Positions 13,589 to 15,506 of a stretch of DNA of 15,506 nt are shown one piece after another. A program made the translations under genes and the position numbers. Source of the DNA: CALMEC01 sp964434425 (GTDB lineage Bacteria; Actinomycetota; Thermoleophilia; Miltoncostaeales; Miltoncostaeaceae); assembly GCA_964434425.1 (NCBI GenBank), contig CAYSVH010000025.1:1-15506 (forward strand), written 5' to 3'. Each line of letters begins with the position of its first letter. Position 1 is the stretch's first letter. The notes under the pieces were generated by a model. The model was given only the letters and a program-made list of their open reading frames with translations, searched no databases and was not told where the DNA came from.

Positions 13589-14127
13589 GGCTCCAACGCA
13601 TCTCCGTCGTCATGCCGCTCGTGGATCCGTCCACGGACATCGACTCGGTCATCCCGGTCTTCCACCGGTGGATCAAGGAGCGCCGCCTCGAGGGGCTCCC
13701 CATCGACGTGGCGCGCTACGGCCACGTGCCGAACGGGCCCGGGATCATCCTGATCGGATTCGAGGGTGACGTCGCCATCGAGGAGACCACCGGCGTCCCC
13801 GCGCTCCGCTACACGCTGAAGCGTGCCGAGGACGGCGACGCGGCCCAGCACGTCGTGCTGGCGATCGGGCGCCTGCTCGAGGCCGCCGCGGAGCTCGAGA
13901 AGGACACCGACATCCGGGTGGACCGCTCGTCGGTCACGGTGCGCATCGCCGACAAGCTCAACGCGCCGAACACGGACGAGAACCGGCAGTCCTTCCAGGG
14001 CGAGGTCGTGAGTGCCGTCTCCTCGACGTTCGGGTTCACGACCCCCGACATCATCGGAGGCTCCACGGATCCGCGCGACGCGCTGAGCTGGACGATCCGG
14101 GAGAGCGTGACGGCCGCCGCGGCATAG
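13585..14127 (+). CDS. Conserved companion protein of the reductase, function unknown
   Basis: 180 aa. ATG 13585 overlaps the reductase stop (ATGA), so it is translationally coupled to it. The N-terminal ~110 residues look like a small conserved soluble family: VIPVFHRWIKERRLEGLPIDVARYGHVPNGPGIILIGFEGDVAIEE, matching the pattern 'FHxWI...IDVAdYsHVxxGPGvxLIGhE' that I recall from uncharacterised proteins beside reductases of this long type. Then comes a helix AQHVVLAIGRLLEAAAELEKD and a C-terminal half (IRVDRSSVTVRIADKLNAPNTDENRQSFQGEVVSAVSSTFG). It has no cysteines, so it is not an electron carrier by Fe-S cluster. Coupling suggests a stable partner, assembly factor or stoichiometric subunit. 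That role is inferred from position only. Confidence 0.75.
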   Translation: MRLQRISVVMPLVDPSTDIDSVIPVFHRWIKERRLEGLPIDVARYGHVPNGPGIILIGFEGDVAIEETTGVPALRYTLKRAEDGDAAQHVVLAIGRLLEAAAELEKDTDIRVDRSSVTVRIADKLNAPNTDENRQSFQGEVVSAVSSTFGFTTPDIIGGSTDPRDALSWTIRESVTAAAA

Positions 14128-14362
14128 GACGGGGGTGCATCACCGCGGGTTGAACGTGGTGTTACGGTCATAGCGGCATCTTGACGAGAATGGGGCGAAG
14201 ATCTGGCGTCCGATGCCCCCTCGGCGATCGCGGTGCCGTGAAGCGTCGTGACGTGGTCATGGCGCGCGGGGGCGTTCGTCGATGCGCCGGTGAGGACACC
14301 GCGCCGAGCGGCCGGTGCCGGACGTCCACGGAGACTCAGGGGGCCCCGCATGAGTCCATCGG

Positions 14363-14368
14363 TAACCT
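14363..14368 (+). promoter_or_regulatory. -10 box of a leaderless promoter for pyrE
   Basis: TAACCT is followed by 7 bases and GTG 14376. There is no Shine-Dalgarno sequence before the GTG (GCCGCCT), so leaderless initiation is the simplest reading. The -35 region is not recognisable. Confidence 0.5.
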
Positions 14369-14375
14369 GCCGCCT

Positions 14376-14921
14376 GTGACCACAACCGACGAAACGCTCG
14401 CCGCCGACATCGACGCCGTGTGCCGCCTGACCGGCTCGTTCACGCTCCGCTCCGGCCAGGTGAGCTCCGAATACTTCGACAAGTACCTCTTCGAGTCCGA
14501 TCCCGCGCTCCTCGCGCGGGTCGCCCGGCAGATGGTCGACCTCCTCCCCGGGAACACGGAGCTCCTCGCCGGCCTCGAACTCGGCGGTGTGCCGATCGCG
14601 ACGGCGCTGGCCTCCATCACCGGCATTCCGACCGTCTTCGTGCGCAAGGAGGCCAAGAAGTACGGAACGGCCAAGCTGGCCGAGGGCCCGCCCTTCGACG
14701 GGAAGCACATCACCGTCATCGAGGACGTCATCACAACGGGTGGGGCCGTCCGCGACGCCACGAAGGCGCTCCGCGAGGGCGGCGCACTTGTCGAGGTCGT
14801 GATCTGCGCGATCGATCGCTCGCCGGAGGGGGAGACCCCGCTCGCCGATTTGGGCCTTTCGATCCGGCCGGTCCTGACGAAGGCGGACCTGGACGCCGCA
14901 CGGCAGGCGCACGCCGGCTGA
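14376..14921 (+). CDS. pyrE: Orotate phosphoribosyltransferase
   Basis: 181 aa from GTG 14376; the open frame further upstream is low-complexity and unlike the family. The enzyme joins orotate to PRPP to form orotidine 5'-phosphate in pyrimidine synthesis. Diagnostic segments: CRLTGSFTLRSGQVSSEYFDKYLFESDP (orotate side), GLELGGVPIATALASITGIPTVFVRKEAKKYGTAKLAEGP (catalytic loop with conserved KEAKKYGT), and the PRPP-binding motif VIEDVITTGGAV. The length is normal. It is 248 bp from the reductase operon and appears to be transcribed on its own from a leaderless promoter. Downstream are a GC hairpin and the 33-bp elements. Confidence 0.95.
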   Translation: MTTTDETLAADIDAVCRLTGSFTLRSGQVSSEYFDKYLFESDPALLARVARQMVDLLPGNTELLAGLELGGVPIATALASITGIPTVFVRKEAKKYGTAKLAEGPPFDGKHITVIEDVITTGGAVRDATKALREGGALVEVVICAIDRSPEGETPLADLGLSIRPVLTKADLDAARQAHAG

Positions 14922-14934
14922 CCACTGGCCGGTC

Positions 14935-14964
14935 CGGCGCCTTTGCAGGCAGAGCGCGGCGCCG
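14935..14964 (+). terminator. Possible pyrE terminator hairpin
   Basis: CGGCGCC (14935-14941) can pair with GGCGCCG (14958-14964) across 16 bases, 13 bases after the pyrE stop and touching the first base of the adjacent 33-bp element. No T-tract; GC-rich background makes this weak. Confidence 0.35.
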
Positions 14965-14996
14965 TGCAAGCTTGGTGTCAGTCGATTAACTTGCAC
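14964..14996 (-). repeat. 33-bp inverted-arm element, copy 2 (inverted)
   Basis: Read on the minus strand it is identical to the copies at 15277 and 15397 over all 33 bases: arm GTGCAAG, 19-base core starting TTAATCGACTGACACC, arm CTTGCAC. The flanks differ from those of the other copies. Confidence 0.92.
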
Positions 14997-15183
14997 GCTC
15001 GTTCGGGCGCGGATGTCGCGCGCAATGTGGGGTGATGCGTCCCGCCCAGTGAGAACCCCTCAGCATGAAGGGATCGTGGAGTCGCCCGACGTGCGTCGTC
15101 GTGCCATCCGGGGGCGCGGCCAGGGCCCGCGAGAGCATCAGGTCCGGGCGTCTCTTGGTCGGGTCTCTCGGGCGCCATCTGTT

Positions 15184-15207
15184 CAAACTTGGTGCCTGAC
15201 ACTCAAC
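15184..15207 (-). repeat. Degenerate fragment of the 33-bp element
   Basis: On the plus strand it aligns without gaps to 24 bases of the inverted copy (starting CAAGCTTGGTG), with 17 of 24 identical, including ACTTGGTG versus GCTTGGTG. It lies just before the tandem repeat. Confidence 0.45.
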
Positions 15208-15276
15208 GGGAAGTGGCCCCGGTTTCGAGCTTGGAGAGGTGCCGTCTGACGGAGGTCCGTGCCCGTGCGGCGGGCC

Positions 15277-15309
15277 GTGCAAGTTAATCGACTGACACCA
15301 AGCTTGCAC
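15277..15309 (+). repeat. 33-bp inverted-arm element, copy 3
   Basis: Perfect copy: GTGCAAG (15277-15283), 19-base core, CTTGCAC (15303-15309). About 48% GC in much richer surroundings. Confidence 0.93.
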
Positions 15310-15396
15310 GCCCGGTTCTTCTCAAACGTGAAGTCGTCCCGGTTCCGGGCTCGGAGAGGTGTCGTCTTATGGACGTTCGTGCCCGTGCGGCGGGCC

Positions 15397-15429
15397 GTGC
15401 AAGTTAATCGACTGACACCAAGCTTGCAC
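15397..15429 (+). repeat. 33-bp inverted-arm element, copy 4
   Basis: Identical to the 15277 copy and exactly 120 bp downstream, in the second tandem unit. Confidence 0.93.
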
Positions 15430-15476
15430 GCCCCGGTTCCGGCACGGAGGGACGTCGCGTCCTCGTGCTTCACGCG

Positions 15477-15482
15477 TAGGGT
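15477..15482 (+). promoter_or_regulatory. Possible -10 box of a leaderless promoter at the window edge
   Basis: TAGGGT, 6 bases, then GTG 15489: the same layout as the other leaderless starts in this window. No -35 box is evident. Confidence 0.35.
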
Positions 15483-15488
15483 GTCCGG

Positions 15489-15506
15489 GTGGCCGCGGCG
15501 CATCCC
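15489..15506 (+). CDS. Possible first six codons of a gene continuing beyond the window
   Basis: GTG 15489 opens a frame (VAAAHP) that runs off the end. It is supported only by the TAGGGT-N6-GTG arrangement and the end of the repeat region. The product cannot be told. In some actinomycetes an RNA methyltransferase gene lies near pyrE, but nothing here shows that. Confidence 0.25.

Larger units (their letters stand above)
15211..15450 (+). repeat. 120-bp tandem repeat carrying the 33-bp element
   Basis: Unit 1 (15211-15330) and unit 2 (15331-15450) have an exact 120-bp period up to about 15433. Bases 15261-15313 are identical to 15381-15433 (53 bp), whereas the preceding 50 bp differ at 10 positions. 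After the second element the unit's CCCGGTTCCGG start recurs and then degrades. Confidence 0.85.
14922..15488. other. 567-bp gene-free, repeat-rich stretch
   Basis: It holds three good copies of the 33-bp element (one inverted), one degenerate copy, and a 120-bp tandem repeat. Minus-strand frames that run through the copies give a recurring peptide (KLGVSRLTC), but only because the DNA is repeated; they lack ribosome sites. No gene is supported. Confidence 0.6.

Noticed and set aside
15211..15450. CRISPR-like array
   Set aside because: Only two full units, the spacing is 87 bp, and the 'spacers' are themselves similar, so this is a tandem duplication. No cas genes are seen.
15183..15503. Minus-strand frame encoding a repeated peptide KLGVSRLTC
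   Set aside because: The peptide repeats only because the 33-bp DNA element repeats. The frame lacks a ribosome site, and copies elsewhere fall in unrelated contexts.

Overview
The window is from a high-GC Gram-positive bacterium, almost certainly an actinomycete (Actinomycetota). The reasons are GC-rich third codon positions, GTG and TTG starts, several genes whose start codon lies 6-7 bases after a TAnnnT -10 box (leaderless mRNAs), and families typical of the group: a DUF3349 protein, an F420/deazaflavin-type reductase, and an ArsR + AHSA1 pair. The genus cannot be fixed from the sequence. Most of the window is ordinary chromosome, with accessory-looking stretches at about 6.0-6.8 kb, 7.7 kb and 14.9-15.5 kb.

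Layout. (1) 1-2074: the 3' part of a UDP-GlcNAc 2-epimerase (wecB) translationally coupled to a membrane processive family-2 glycosyltransferase, a cell-surface polysaccharide module. (2) 2337-3649: a DUF3349 protein and a leaderless multi-pass membrane protein of unknown function. (3) 3635-5827, minus strand: a choloylglycine hydrolase/penicillin acylase family Ntn-hydrolase and a leaderless SpoU/TrmH RNA 2'-O-methyltransferase. (4) 6030-6814: two small uncharacterised proteins in an operon with weaker codon bias than their neighbours. (5) 6900-8828: a LysR regulator broken by a 55-bp insertion in its DNA-binding domain, divergent from an intact short-chain dehydrogenase, with a palindromic LysR-type site still between them. 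(6) 9402-10878: a deazaflavin-dependent-type reductase divergent from an arsR-like repressor gene that overlaps an AHSA1/SRPBCC gene. The repressor's promoter, likely operator and start codon are superimposed. (7) 11330-14127: a large siroheme sulfite/nitrite reductase with an extra C-terminal domain, overlapping by 4 bp a 180-aa companion of unknown function. (8) 14376-14921: pyrE. (9) 14922-15488: a gene-free stretch rich in repeats, then the possible start of another leaderless gene at the window edge.

The most unusual signal is a 33-bp, AT-richer element with 7-bp inverted arms (GTGCAAG/CTTGCAC). It occurs before the sulfite reductase (diverged), after pyrE (inverted), and twice in a 120-bp tandem repeat in which the element is identical while much of the flanking unit has diverged. 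A further degenerate copy is present. It bounds the reductase-pyrE block on both sides and looks like an undescribed REP-like or protein-binding repeat family. The second notable signal is the clean 55-bp lesion in the LysR gene: removing it restores a 292-codon reading frame. The third is the long structured leader of the reductase operon, with a 13-pair hairpin and an 8-bp operator-like inverted repeat.
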